Positions 1-13,804 of a DNA stretch of 64,000 nt are shown one piece after another. The stretch lies in assembly GCA_028622995.1 (NCBI GenBank), contig JAJQJQ010000005.1:4898001-4962000 (forward strand), read 5' to 3'. Position 1 is the first letter of the stretch, and every line of letters begins with the position of its first letter. A program made the position numbers and the translations under genes. The notes beneath the pieces are model-generated. The model saw only the letters and a program-made list of their open reading frames with translations, had not been told where the DNA came from and ran no database searches. Source of the DNA: Panagrolaimus kolymaensis. Lineage: Eukaryota; Nematoda; Chromadorea; Rhabditida; Panagrolaimidae.

Positions 1-1140
1 AGGATAGAGACAAGCAGCATCTGAAAAAAAGTTTTTTCCCGAGAGAATGAGAAACGCTTTTCTTTCTAAACCATCGCCAGAAAAGAAGGAAAGGGACACA
101 GCTAAAAACATTACGAAAGGCAAAAAAAGAAAAGTCGAAGTCCTTTAAATTCATCGAATGCCATTAAGACATCCAAAAAAAGAAAAGAAAAGAAAAAGAT
201 TTTGACGTTCTCTTTTTATTTTATTTTATTTTAAATATTTTTGAACGTTAAAAGTTTTTTTGATGTATGTGTCTAAAATAAGAAATTTTATTAAAATATA
301 AAAGCGTTTATGTGTTTGGTTTTAAAATATTAAAACAAGAAAAAAAAACAGCTTGAAAATTGTGGATTGAGTCGAGAGAAAAAATCTTTTCTAAATTATT
401 TTTGTTTAACTTTAACTTTTTTTTAAATTTATCTAGAAAGACTTATTTTGTGATTTACCTTTTAAATGCTTATTTTGTAAATACAAGTCTTTGGCATTCT
501 TTTAATTACTAATAACTAAATGAATTATATCGTTTCCGCTATTAAACTAAATCATTACTAAAAGCTTTAATTATTGATTTCAATTTAAAAGGAAAATGCA
601 AATGTTATTTATTTTTCTTCTTCCTTTTTCTTCACCTGATGACGATGACCTTTAACACTTGCTTGCTTCTTCATTTTTTAAAAACTAATAATCTCATCTA
701 ACATCGGTGAACTTTTAGTCTTCTTCTTTCTCTTTTTAAATATTCAAAAAATATATATAAACGAAAAACAGCTTATATTCCCTTTCTCTTTTTTTGTTGC
801 TATTACTTAAGCACAATTTTTTCCTTCTTCTTTTTACCTTTTTAGTGTTGTTGCTGTGCCGAACATGAAAAAAAAATGAATGCGACTTCTCCATTTTCTG
901 TTGAGTACGTCACATAATTTTTTTGCCTTCCTTATTTCCCTTCCATTTTTATAACATTTTGTTCTCCACTTTCCATTACTTTTTATATTTTAGTTTCTTT
1001 CGAGGTTCATTTTTCACAATGCATTTTTTCGTGCCTTTTTAGCCTTTTTTCTCGAGGATTTATGATAATAGCTTTTAATTAAACTTTAATAAACCTCAAA
1101 CAATGCTTGCATTTTTACTCTTTTTTTAGTGAATAATTCT
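1..1140. other. Upstream region of jip-1, no gene seen
   Basis: AT-rich sequence with many T runs and no open frame that looks coding. It ends in a T-rich acceptor (TTTTTTTAG, about 1121-1129) placed 11 bases before the ATG at 1141. That could be a spliced-leader site or the end of a 5' UTR intron. A CRE-like TACGTCAC lies near 906-913. It may be chance. Confidence 0.5.
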
Positions 1141-4100
1141 ATGCTTCCTACAGTAAGTAATTTGCAACGACCTATTCCTAAACTTCCTGAAATTAATTGC
1201 GACCCAGACGAAGAGGAGGACGATAACGACGAAGAAGAGCAAAGAGAAGGTGGAGGAGGCCCATGTGACGGATTTGAAAGTGATGAAGATATTGAAATAT
1301 TATTACGAAAAACTAAATTTCTTCGCCACAGTAAATCTGCACATGCTGATCTCGCATTACCCGAAAATAATAAGAAAAAAACTACTCCCTTATTGAATGG
1401 TTACGGTATAGAGGTTTGTAAATTTTATTGATGCAGAAATTCACGCTTTCTTCACTTGAAAAATTTGATTGCCATTTCTTTTTTTTGTTAAAAAAATTTT
1501 TTTTAGGAAGAAAAAGAAAATAGTTCCTCAGATTCTGACGAAGAATTTTATGTTCATAAATCGCTTTTGCCTTTTCGTAAAAGTAAATCTTCAACTCTAG
1601 GGTTTGAAGGATTTGAAGGTAAAACCTTTGAAATAAAAAATCTTGGAACTTTTAAAGCTTCAAAAGTTTTGGAAGTTATTGAACGACAAACAGCTGAAAT
1701 GTTGAGAACCCAAGAACCCGAAGTTGCAACATTTGTTTCAAATTCAATTGATTATTGGCCTCCACCGGAAGAAGCCTTATCGCCTGAAGCAAGGTCTCGA
1801 AGAACTTCGCGTGCCAAAAAATCTCTTGCATTGGATGACGGTTGTCATGGATTTCCATTAATTCCATTTGGAAGAACAGCCAGCGTAGATTCGGATGGAA
1901 TAATTTCTATGGGTGCTTGGTCAGCACCCGCTCAAGTAGCGTCAGATTCAGAAAATGATAGCGATGATGAAATTATTGGCGGACAAAAAATGCGTTCTTG
2001 GTCTGCCTCGGAACGTCCATGCACCATTGAAAATGAAGATGAAGGAAGATTTTGCACTAAAAAAGGAATTTCATTAAGTTGCGAAAGATCACATCATTGC
2101 ATTTATGATGAAGTTGTTGATGAGTGAGTTTTATTTCTTTTTTTTTGATTGACGTCAAAAGAAATGATAAACTTTTCCAACGGTGTGGTGGGAATTAAAA
2201 AACCATGTTTTTACACGACCCTCTGGGGTTGAAAAATTTTATAGTTTAGATTTCTGTGGGACAAACTAGCTACAATTACTGTATATAATTTATTTAAACC
2301 CAAATTAAGTTTTACAAGAGTTTTCGATATAAAGTTTTAATTAAATGATTTATTTAAAGTTTATTATTTTTGTAGATTATGGAAAGGTCATTTATCTTGT
2401 GATGATTTAGCCGATCCTGAAATAATTTATGATGATGGCGATGATTCTCCTAGAATCATTGAAGATCGAATTAATCATAATCCATTTGAATGCATTCGAG
2501 AACTTGAAGAATTCGGTTCACCTGGGCTTAATATAAATCTTCAACCTCCATCATCCTTTACTCCATCTCCTGTTATTCCAGGATCAAAATCGGATTCAGC
2601 TCTTCGCTTTTATACTTCCGATCGACCTAAAACTCCACTTTGCGGTCAACCAAATCCAAGCAACTCCACTCAAGAAATTTATGATCCATGGCATGCGGAT
2701 GCTGAAGAAGTTCCAGTTCCAGCTGGACCTATTCGATCTCGAAGTTGTCATGATACTTTTGAATCCACTGGAGAAGATGAAGAAGCGAGAATGATGCGAC
2801 ATTGTCAAATATGTCCTTCTCCAGATTGCAAACAATTAATTGAACAAAATCGAAAGGTTTCTGTTAGAGAGATTAATGTTGATTCTGATGATGAGGAAGA
2901 AGATATAAAATTTAAAAAGGCATTTGAAGCACAAATGTCAAAAATGCAACAATTTGCTGAAGGTGAAACTGCATCGTTGTTTGTGCAAAATGGCGATGAT
3001 GGGAGCTTATATGAAGAGGAATGCGATAATAAATCCTTCACCGTATTAGATGATGAAATTCCAATGGCGGATGATCCAACTATTGATTCTCCATTGAATG
3101 CATACCTTGTCAAGAAATTTATTCTCAATCGATCTTCTCCACCAATGGCATCGGAAGATGATCTCAGCGACATAGAAATGACTGAGATAGGTTCAGATGA
3201 AGAAAGTGCTCAACCAAAGCTAGATGATTTGCGGTATAATCTTTCTTCAATGCTTGTGAGAAAATCACATTCTGATTATGGATGGAATGGAAAACAAATG
3301 AAAACGGATGAATCCGTTGGAAATTTGAATTATTGGTTGAGTCAAGGCAAAGCAGATGCGGTAAATGTGAAACGTTCCTCAACGACGAGTGCTCTTCGAA
3401 GCAATGTAAATGGAATCGGAAACGATCATCTAAACCAACAACCACAACAAAAGCCTCGACATTTTTCAAACTCAGATTTGAAGCTTAAAGAAGAGGAGCC
3501 AATTTACGCTAATATTCCAAATTTTTTACTCAACCAACAACAAAAAACAGGTTAGTTGTGCCCCAGCGACGCTGTCAATGTGCCAATGTTTAATGTTTAA
3601 TCTATTTCCCAATGGAATTAATACCACTTTTGTTATGTATTTTAAAATAGCGCTTAATAGAAAGAAAAAATGACTAAAACATTTATCCAGAAAGAAAAAA
3701 AGAGCAGAGGCTTCTTACAAGTAATACTCTTTTTTTCAAAGCATTGGAAAAAAAAGCGGTGAAAAGAGGAATCTAACTTGTTACTCAAAAAAGCGGCAGC
3801 CTACTTAACTTTCTCTTCCTTTTTTGTATATTTTTTTTATAACTTTATTTTGGGTCTTTTTATAGTCAGCTTAAGTCCATAACATGAAAGCAATGAACTA
3901 GCTAAGTTATGTAAAAGCAAGAGAGTAGTAAAAAAAATAAGGTGTAAAAGTTTTATTTTTCTTTTGTTTAATTTTTTGTCGCTAAAAAATTTCATTCGGC
4001 AGCTTTTATTAAAGCTTGCTTTAAAATTCTATGCTTTCTTTGCCATTTTCTTTGAATCGCAGAAAAACCTTCCTTGTTTTTAAAGAAAATCTTCTTTTCA

Positions 4101-7100
4101 TTGTTTTAATTTTATCTCAAATTTCAGTAAACAACCTTTCATTGGAAAGCCAAGACAGGGCTCCAGCTTCAATGAATCAAAATCGCGTTCCGTCGTCATC
4201 TTCTAAGGAGCGAATATTTCCTTGGACTGCCCACGTGCCACAAGCAGCTACACATCCACCACAAAAGAAGTTACATAAATCCGCAACATTTGTGGGTTTT
4301 CAGGTTTGTTTATGGAGTTGTTGAAAAGCTTTAAATAAAATAGTTTTAGGGTCATCCACCAGTTATTCAGCGTAGTCGCAACGTTCGAAGGATACTTCCA
4401 GTGCGGCCTGATTTTCCTGCAACACCTGAAGAGCCACCAGAATACGGTAAGATTGCTCTTAGTCCTTAAACTTAAAGTAAAAAAGATTCAAGCCCACCCG
4501 ACTACTTAGAGTGGAAGCTTACTTTGACTAATCCTATTATTTTGAGCTTTTCTCAAAGGCGTTCTTTTTTCGCAAATTTTACTCAAATAATTCACCGAAA
4601 AAGAACATTGTAAAAAAAGGGTGTTATTTGTTTAAAAAAAATGTAAAATCAAGAAGCTTGAAGTCATCAAAAATGTTTTTTTTACTCATTGTTTCTGCTT
4701 TAAAAAGCTTTTTTCTTCAAGTTTTGTTGTTTTCAACAAAAACAAACGATTAAAGTGCAGAAAATTGATTAAGTTGTTTCTCTCATCCTAATATAAGTGT
4801 CATTGCTTTTGGGCATTTTTTATTTATTTGGAAGGAAGCCTAAAGCAAAAACTTTTTTCATTTTCCTTCAAACATTTTTTAAAGGACTCTAAAAAAGAAT
4901 TGCCGCCACCACCATTGCTATTGCAATGAGCGAGACTGTCAGCATTGCTCATCTAAAAAACAGAGCAGACGTCGATGGAATTTTGAGGAGGAAAAAATTC
5001 ATTTTCATGTATTGAAAAGTCAGTCCGCGACCGGCCATCATTTTTTTCAGTAGCTTTTATGGTCGTCGTTCAACTCTTACTACTTTAGGAAACATTGGCA
5101 TTTTTTAGAGGGATTTTTATGACACAAAAAAGCTACTAGGCCTATGTTACTTTTTGGATCATAAAAAAGTTTTTTGCTGCTGTTTTTAGAGAAAAGTTTG
5201 AAAAACAAGAGAGACAAGAATCACTTTGCAGAATTATTTTCAGACTGTTGATATTATTTTTTTCCAGGAAGGATTTAAAAAAAAATATCTTCAAGTAAAA
5301 AATAAGTAGCCTTAAATGTCTGAAATTAACCATAAAGTTAACCAATTTAGTTTTACAATATTTTTTTCGCTAATAGCATGTTTTTTTTACATAATAATTG
5401 CTTTTGAAACATTTTTTACTTTACAAAAGCTTGAAAATAAAATAAAATAAATTTTTAAGTGTTGCATTTATTTCATTAACGTTCATTATCGTTTTTTTAA
5501 TGCGGGGGTTTAACATACATAATATTTATGTTTAACAAATTAAATAACAACTGCTACAAACCTTTTTTGTTTATATATATTTTTTAAACTTCCTTTCCCT
5601 TTTTTAGTAAACCTTCCATATTCCACCTCATATCACGAACAGATTGGTCCTCATTCAGACGCGGCTTTATGCTTTTTCCCCACGACTTCATATAATTGTT
5701 CGAAAGAACTACAACACGAAAATTTTGCTCGAATACAAATGCAAATGTCATCGAGAAAGTAAGTATACCCATTTATAAAAGGATAATGAGTTTTAAATAA
5801 ATATTTTAGCGAGATGGAAGGTTATGATGTTCCACAACAAAGGCCTTCGAGACTTTTTGCTCAAAGTCGAGGTCCATCGTTTACGGCTTTGACGTTGGCA
5901 GATGAACTTGAAAATGAGAAACGTGGAATTCCACCGGAGATGATAGATCCAATATTAGAGAAAAGAATTACTGAAGGTCAACCAATGCCATCACAAAATC
6001 AACGGCAAAGATTTGAAGATCCATCACCAATGTCACCAGGAAATTGTAAGTTTTTTTTAGTTTTTCTAACCGCAATGCTACTTTGCTACTTGTCTCTGTA
6101 AAAAAAACCCTTTAAAGTTTTACCATTTTTTAAAGGTTATTAAATAGTTATCGCTTTTAACATCTTCCCCATAAAAAACTTTTTATAAAAACCTCGTTAC
6201 AATTTTTTTATTCTTAATTAAATAAAAGCATGCTTTATTTTATTTAAAAGCATTCCATTCTTGCTTCAAACAAAGAGCTTCAGCTTTTTCTTTAAGAATG
6301 CCATGAGCAAAATGTTTGTCCAGTTGCATACTTTTTTTCGAGTAAAAAATTGAAACTGAAGAAACGCACTAAATTAAATCAAGTGAGCAAGCACATAAAA
6401 ATTTTGGGTTTTGTTTCCCCTCTTCTTTTTTTCATTGCACAGTAGCTAGTAATTTGGGAGTAGCCAACCAACGTCAGACAAAAAGAAAAAAAGCTCCTTC
6501 CAAATTTATTTTATCATCATCTACATTTTTTACTCGTAAAATTTTCAATTAAATTTTACGTTTTTGTTTTTGGAAAAGAGTTGAACCCTTTTTGTTAGCC
6601 AAACAAACATTAAAAAAACTATTTAATAGGATTTCGAAGAAGCTTCAACGTTCGCTTTTTTAAAGTTCATTGAGCGGATGGTTAAGTTGAGGCTTTTAGC
6701 TAAAAGCATCATTGCCGTTTTTGGCTTTTACAAGAAAATGCATTTGTCTTTTTTCTCTCTTGGATTAGGCTTCGTCTCAAATTTATTATTTGTCAATCCA
6801 TAAATTTTGGCAGTTTTTTCCTTCAATAGCCTCTTTAAATATTGAAACAAAATACATTTATTTTGGGTTATGAAAAACGGCAAAAGCTCATTTATAGCTT
6901 ATTCAATTATATGTTTTTATAAAAAAAATGGAAACTATTTCTTCTAAAAATTTGGGATAATGGAATTTTTAAATTTGAACGTGAATGGCTTTCAAGATTA
7001 TTGTACCGTACCGCCTTTTGAGTTATACTAAAAAAACCTATGCAACAGAAATATTACTTTTTATAAACTATTTTTAAGCTTTAAAGTTATAAGTGAATCT

Positions 7101-8940
7101 TTTCTTCAAACCTTTTTTAAAATCTAAATCGAAAATTTTCTTCGATCTCCCTTTTCATCGTATTCCTGACGGCAAGCATTCTCTTCATTTTCCTTTAGTT
7201 GTAAAAACGTTGTTGTTGTCTTTTCAAAAAATAAGCTAGCTTAGTTTTAGAAAATTGCCTTCTTTTCGGGTCAATAACATGGCTATTCCTTGCTTTTCCA
7301 TTTTCCTCCAAGCTTCTATATATTTTTGCCTTTTTTGGAAAAAAAGCGAAGAAGGGCATGTCACAAATTTTGCGCGAGCAACGAGAAGCTTTTCATTGAT
7401 TGTTTCAAGCTTTTCTTTTTTTTCTTCTCCCCTCCGACATTTGTTGTTGTTTGGACGCTTCAAAAATTTTTTTAACGCCTTCGTTAGTTTCACCAACGAG
7501 GGATTTAGAAGGCTTCAAGAAGCAGTAGAAGAATGGGTTTCATAAAAATTGACTTTTATTTTGGCAGCTGTTTCTTTCGGCATTTGTCTCTTCTTCCATC
7601 TTCAAAGCGCATCATTTTTTTTAAGTTTCACTTCAAAGCCATAGATAGAAAGAAGAATATTGAAAGAAATATGACAAAAAAAAGATGTTTTTGCGTTTTT
7701 TGTTGTCAAAATTGCTAAAAATATTGTTTAAAATATTTTTTTAAACACTCTTTCTTTTTTTAGTCTTCCCATCGAAAAGGCCTCAACGAAGAACTCTTCC
7801 ACCGCTGCCAATTGAAGCTCAAACATTTACGGCATTTGCAGCTGCAATGGCTCAATCACCTACAGTATTTCCATTGCCAACACGAAATCATCCACCTCCA
7901 AATCAACCTCAACCAAAAGAGGATCATCAAATTTGTTATGGAATTGAAGCTTCCATGCTTCGTTCAACAAGTGGAGCGTATGGAATTGAAGATAGTTATT
8001 ATGAGGATGGATTAAATGGAAATTTTACAACTACAAGGAAATGTAAGAACTCATGGTTTCAATTCATAAAAGTTAAATTTTTGCAATTTTAGCAAATTCA
8101 ATTTATAATAATCAAGAAGATAGTTCTGGAGTTTCAAGTTGTTGTACTGCTCCAGATTCCATGAATCCCACTCATAGAGTTCAATCAGCATTTATTCCAA
8201 GACATGATGATGAAATCCGCCTTGAAATTGGAGACGCTATTCATGTTGAACGAGAATGTGAAGATCATTGGTGTATTGGAATTAATTTAAGGACGGGCCA
8301 TCATGGAGTATTTCCAGCTGCTCATATTTGTGAGATTGATCTCGTTGAAGAAATATGTAATAATGCTTTAATAAATGCAACAACGAGAGTGCTGCCTCCA
8401 CCCGAAAGAGATACATTTTATTTAACAATGTTAGCTTCCATTGAAGTTGCACATCATAAAGGAAATGATGTTTTAATTCAATCAATTAATAAGGTTTGTG
8501 CTTTTACTTCGATATAAAATAAAGGATTCTAAATGATGCAGAGTTATTTGAAAACTAAATTTAATAATACTCACTTTTTATAGGTTTGTTCAATGTATCA
8601 AGATAAAGAAGAAATAATTGTTCCACAAACTGTATTAATGGAAGTTTCATTCCGTGGAATACACATTATTGATAAACGAAGAAAAGATTTCTTTAAATGT
8701 CCTTCATTTGATTTCTTCTATAGCTTACAAAATATATCATTTTGTGGTGCTCATCCAAAACAGTTACGGTATTTTGGATTCATTACAAAGCATCCGCTAC
8801 TTCCCAGATTTGCTTGCCATGTCTTTCTCTCAAATGAATCAACACAACCCATTGTTGAATCCATTGGTCGGGCATTCAAAAGATCATATGATGAGTATAT
8901 GGCATTTGCTCATCCGACAGAAGATATTTATATTGAATAA
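1141..8940 (+). CDS. jip-1: JIP-1, JNK-interacting scaffold protein (SH3 + PTB)
   Basis: Scaffold that joins JNK-pathway kinases to kinesin-1 light chain in axonal transport (family knowledge). Ten exons fit in phase: 1141-1413, 1507-2123, 2376-3550, 4128-4303, 4350-4446, 5608-5758, 5810-6045, 7764-8042, 8093-8493, 8584-8940, giving about 1253 residues. The first 800 residues are acidic, Ser-rich and low in predicted order. An SH3 domain lies near residues 1029-1084 (FIPRHDDEIRLEIGD ... GVFPAAHI). A PTB/PID domain follows at about 1106-1245 (RDTFYLTMLASIEV ... RYFGFITKHPLLPRFACHVF). The C terminus, PTEDIYIE, matches the kinesin-light-chain-binding tail PTEDIYLE of vertebrate JIP1. Basic-hydrophobic stretches RNVRRILPVRP (exon 5) and KRPQRRTLPPLP (exon 8) are candidate JNK docking sites. 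The start is the first ATG after an acceptor; further 5' exons are possible. Intron 7 is 1.7 kb. Confidence 0.88.
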
Positions 8941-9060
8941 ATTCTAATACACACATTGTTAGCTTTTTAATGATATAATACATAACAGGCAACGGTATCA
9001 TCGTACTAAAAATCTATCATTCAAACAGTCAAAAAATTTTCCGATGTAATCAATCTCTTT

Positions 9061-9204
9061 CTTATCCGATCTCTTACAAATGGGTTTAAAGTGCAATTTT
9101 CTCACTTTTTTGTTTCGAAAAAAATGAATAAAAATGTTTTACTTTTATGCAAATTTATAAATACACATATTCATCCATCAAAACCCATGCTATCCCTATA
9201 AAAG
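9061..9204 (+). promoter_or_regulatory. Promoter of the sperm MSP-domain gene: GATA site and TATA box
   Basis: A good TATA box, TATAAAAG, lies at 9197-9204, 48 bases before the ATG at 9252, so transcription would start near 9228. CTTATC at 9061-9066 is a GATAAG site on the minus strand. MSP-class sperm genes in C. elegans have short promoters with GATA sites. The gene has only 311 bases between it and the jip-1 stop, so this must hold most of its promoter. Confidence 0.5.
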
Positions 9205-9251
9205 CACGAATTTCTTACTCATTCATTCATTTTCTTTAAAACGAAGTCAAA

Positions 9252-9636
9252 ATGGTTCTCGCGTTTGATCCTCCTCATGTCTCATTGCCAGCTACTGGTG
9301 GAACATCAAGTAATAATTCAATCAAAAATGAAGGAGTTGCTCGCATGGCTTTCAAAATCAAAAGTTCCAACAATGCTAACTATCGTGTCAAACCCGTTTA
9401 TGGCTTCGTCGACGCTGGTGCAAATGCTCCTGTTGAAATCGTTCGAACAGTTAGTTTCTTTTATCCTTCACTTTATTCCACTAAACCGCTTTTATTATTT
9501 TTAGGCTGGTCCACCTGGAGAAGATAAAATGGTTGTTCAATTTGCTGAAGTTCCACCAGAAGAAACAAATCCTAAAGCACCATTTCAAGCTGGAGCAACT
9601 CAAGGAGAAGTCATAATCAGTCTCGTCGCAACTTAA
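9252..9636 (+). CDS. Sperm-specific MSP-domain protein (SSP class)
   Basis: Short sperm protein of the major-sperm-protein fold, class SSP, thought to act in the MSP cytoskeleton of amoeboid nematode sperm (family knowledge). Two exons, 9252-9449 and 9505-9636, joined in phase 0 across a 55-base intron, give 109 residues, the usual SSP length (about 107). The whole protein is one MSP domain: FDPPHVSLPATGG at the N terminus, then RMAFKIKSSNNANYRVKPVY, the PVYGFVDAG turn, and AGPPGEDKMVVQFAEVP, ending QGEVIISLVAT. There is no signal peptide. A near-consensus TATA box lies upstream. A poly(A) signal AATAAA sits at about 9714-9719, a few bases from the convergent stop of the next gene. The SSP-class assignment rests on the KSSNN and VYGFVDA motifs and is firm; the exact paralogue is unknown. 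Confidence 0.93.
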
Positions 9637-9727
9637 AGAATCTTTTATTAAACATGAAACTATATATATATAATATTAATTTGAAAAATCCCGTTTAATT
9701 TATGTATTGATTTAATAAATGTACAGA

Positions 9728-11137
9728 TTATGTTATTTTGATTTTTGCAATGTAGTTGTCATGGAAACTTCCGAGATAGAGATATCCTTCAGATTCAACA
9801 GCTTCACTGATAAAGTTGACAGCTTTTCCTTTTGGATCTTGATAAGTTTTAAGGATCTTTCCAACAGAGTCGAACTCGATAACGAAGCCATAACGAGGTT
9901 GAAATTTGGGCATGTAAGCAATGAGCCACTTCTCAGGAATGATCTAAAAGTGATAGTTAGAACTATTTTAGATGTGAATTTAAACTTACTTGAATGAGAG
10001 CTTGACGAACCCATGGGTGAGCACCCATTTTATCAAACATATTCATTGAACCATTAGATCGATGACTAGCTAGAGCGACCAAGTATGTACCACGAGGAGT
10101 TGCACGAATATTATCAGGAAGCCCAGGAAGGTTTTCAATTAGAGGTTTAGGTTTTGCACCAGGAACAAGAGGAAGACGCCAAATCTTTGCCATACCCGTT
10201 TCAGAGATCAAAAGAGATGATTTGTCTTTGGTTAATTGAACACCATTAGGGAAACGTAAGCCACTTGCAATAACTTCAAGGTTTTTAGTTGAAAGAGTAT
10301 ACTTGTAGACTCTGAAAAGTTCATGTTAAAAATATTCATTAACAAAATTAAATCACACCTTCCATCATCCTTTTGTTCAAGCAAAATGTGGAAAGCATGT
10401 CGACGACCCCACCGGGTTGAGCTGCAAGAAAAAGCAACAGTGTCATTATCAATGACTTCAATATCGTTTAAGAAAGTACATTCAGCGCCATCAACTTCGG
10501 TATCAGTGGATTTGAGAATGTGTTCAACCTTGTCTAAAATTTGGATAAAGTTTAATCATTGAATCTAAAACGGAATCAACCTTCTTCAACATTGACTAAA
10601 AACAATCCCAAATAAGCATCCGCGACAATAATGCGTTCTTTATCAAAGCGACGAATTCCAAGAGGTCGACCACAGAAAGGTTCAGCTTCAAACTTTCCAT
10701 CACATTTAAAAGCATTTTCAGGCTTGAGGATCAAAGTATTAGTAATTTTTCCATTCACAATCTTAACAATTTTTGCTTCAAGCGTACCCGTATAAATGGT
10801 GTCTGAAAACATTTAGTTATAAATGAAATCTATAAAACCAAAGGCTTACCTCCTTCAATTAGAAGGCTTTCAGGACCTTTAACATAATCTTTAAGCATAT
10901 ACGAAGCTTTTGATAAATGATCATTTGGAGCAAGTTTCCCTTCAAGCTTTGGAGGCGATGGAAGATGATAATATTCAGGTGAGAAACCAGTAATACCTTG
11001 TTGAATCAAGTAAAAAAAGCTGACAGAAAGAAGAGCAATAAGAATAACAGTAGTCGGTTCTGGTCTAGAAAAGAGGCATATTAATAGATTTGATCATTAA
11101 AATTATTAATTAAAATAACTCACCGACACGACGGCAT
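9728..11137 (-). CDS. APMAP: APMAP / strictosidine-synthase-like membrane protein
   Basis: Six exons on the minus strand: 11137-11124, 11064-10850, 10802-10581, 10533-10359, 10311-9990, 9943-9728, in phase, 387 residues. Residues about 8-26 form a single signal-anchor (PTTVILIALLSVSFFYLIQQ), so this is a type II membrane protein whose propeller faces the ER lumen or cell exterior. The six-bladed propeller shows NDIEVIDNDTVAFS, then STRWGRRHAFHILLEQ, DDGRVYKYT and SGLRFPNGVQLT, the signature stretch of APMAP and strictosidine-synthase-like proteins. Animal members have esterase-type activity and are linked to adipocytes and lipids; no alkaloid synthesis is implied. The start lies in a 14-base first exon. 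A possible acceptor (TTTTATAG) lies some 45 bases upstream of the ATG. The 3' end converges on the sperm gene, with only 91 bases between stops. Confidence 0.92.
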
Positions 11138-13804
11138 TTTTGAAAGTTTCTTCAATGGATCTTCAAGAATCAAAGTGAAAACCTATAAAAGTAAACAAGA
11201 GTTAGGGAAAATAAAAACAATCACAACAACACGAAGGAACGCAAAAAAAAACATGCAAACAACAAAATTTGATGTTTGAACAGCAAAGAAACGAGAAAAG
11301 AGAGAAGAAAGAAAAGGAGAGTGAGCGATCGCATTTTTTTTTTTTGCCAAGGACACAATCAAGATAGATAGTCAATAAACAAACGAATAAATGATTTTAA
11401 TGTTTTTTATTTGAGTTAATTAGGTATTGAAAAAATATTCGATAAAAAACAATTAATCTTACATTAGAAAATAATTTAGAAAAAACGAAAAACGAGGTTT
11501 AGAAAAAAGTGGTTGCAAAAAGGAAGCATTGTTTAAAAAAAAAAGCGAGTAAAAAAGCCAATCACCCAACTTGCCAGAGCCTTGTAAACTTTGCGCGAGA
11601 GAACCAAATTGATGCAGTGATAATTAATAATTTTAGGATTATTTCTAAAAATGGTAGAAATTGCTGTAGTTACATTTACGATATTTATTAAAACTTATTG
11701 TTTTATATGTTTTTAGCGCTGATTTATCTTTTCATATGTGTTTTGAGGGTTGATTTTAATGAATTCCAAACTACTGTATGCTTTTCATATTTTTTTGATC
11801 ATTCCTTTTATCAGTATATTCTTTTCTTCTTTTTATCTCGTCTTCAATCCCGGAAATTTTTTTACTTTTTGATATTACAAATAAAAGAGATATATCATGG
11901 ATGGATACCATTTTGATTTAAGATATTTTTTTCGAAACTCATTGGATTTTTTTTGCTCTTGAACGCATCAACGACTACGATGCTCTTTCCGGATCCGGCT
12001 CTTCTCCGATTTCATTTATCCACCTTTGAGTAGCCTCTTATCGCCTTTTTTCCTCCATTAAATAATATAAAAAAATTATTTTTTTATTTGCAACAACGAC
12101 AACAAAGAATTCCTTTTGGCTAGTTTATTCCCGCAAAAGGACCAGCTTCCTTTTTGCGCTTTCCATCATCATTCATCGTCCACTTCGTCGTCTATTGCAT
12201 ACTTTTTTGTTTGTTTGTTTGTCCACATTAAAAATTGGCTGACTGATGACCATTGGATTTTTTTTCCATGACAGTGCTGCAAAATCTTCTGATGATGCTT
12301 TAAAATATAGTGCTATTGACACATAATTATCGCTTAAAAATGAAAGACTTAAAGAATGGGAAGACCCTTCACTTATCGATAGAGGATGAAAGAGGTTAAC
12401 CGGTTCCGGCAACTTTCTATCTTCTTGAAAGAAAAAGAAGAAGCAATAGCTTTATATTAATAAAGAAAAAAATTGTTACAAAAAGGATTTGTTTTTAATT
12501 TCCGACAATTTAAGGAAAAACGAATCGCAAGTTTTTTTTGTTGCTGTCTGGAAAATCAGCTTTTGACTTACTAAGGCCATCGGAAAAACATTTTAATCTA
12601 AAGTAAATAAACATCGAATTAGCACTTTTCTAGTATTTATTATATGTTTGAAAAAAAGCGACAAATAATAAAGCTATGAGGCTTCAAGGTGCAAAAGTAA
12701 TTTTATTATCTTTTTTTCTTATTTTGAAAAATGGTACAATTGAGGCATTACTGTTGCTTCAAAACCTATTACAAAAGTTTTAATGTTTCTGAATTATCTT
12801 AATTTTTAGATTTTTAAATTGGAAATTTGTAATGGATGAGTAGCAACGTAGCTAACCTTTTCTATACGTTACAAATTGATATAAATCAAAGTAAATTATT
12901 AAAGATGAATGGATGTCTTTTCAATAATCTTTTTATTCATCTCAAAAGTAATGTTTCAGGTTTTTGTTAAGGAAAAAGTAATTACCACAAACTTGATAAC
13001 AAAAAAAACTAAAGAAAAATTTTGATTTACTAAAATTAACTTTATTTTTTTACGTTATCGCTTTTAACGGTTTTAATAATCGCTCCCAGACAATAAAGTT
13101 TTACAATGCAGAAAAAGCAAAAAGGTAAATCAGTTTAAAATTGCAACAAAATTAGTGATAAAATTGAATGTAAACACAAACAATTTATCGTATTTGGTTT
13201 TGGAAAATGTAAAAACTCCGAGAGATTTTCTAAATATAATTTTGTAAAAACCCATGAAGCAACTCAAAGCGCAGAGCACCAATTAGACAAGAGAAAACCT
13301 CTTTTCATCGTTTTTATTGTTTGAAACTCAAGGCTAAATACAACAAAAAAAGTTACAACAAAAAGTTTATAGGATGGATGCCTCTTGTGATAATCTCGTT
13401 AAAGTCTCTATTTTTTTCCTTATTTTTTTTCTCCATGCACTCGATTAAGAAGGCCAATGCTTGTGCTTGATTGCTTAATTTGCTCCATGAAGAAAAAAAG
13501 AAGATTGATTGTGATGGTTCGCACCTTTGGATTCTCAAGACCGGTCATAGCAATTTTCTCGCTCGCGCACTAAAAGGCGGGTCCAACCTTACTTTTTCAA
13601 TCATATTTAAAGTCTTTGATTTCGAAGCAGAAGATGTCGTTCTCATCACTCACCTTTTCATCATCATCCTTTACTTCATTTTATTTCATTTGCACCTTTA
13701 CTTTTTTTTTCTCTTTCCGGTTTATTTTATTAAAAAGATTTTTTTAAATAAATATTAAATTTTTTTTTCAATTAATTTAGACACTGACCAACGGTTTAAA
13801 AGTT
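11138..13804. other. Intergenic, no convincing gene
   Basis: AT-rich spacer between the divergent APMAP gene and the secreted-protein gene. Open frames (for example 12412-12173 minus) have no recognisable domain, no splice context and biased composition. A more GC-rich stretch at about 13495-13590 may belong to the promoter of the next gene. An acceptor-like TTAATTTAG lies about 25 bases before the ATG at 13805. Confidence 0.5.
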
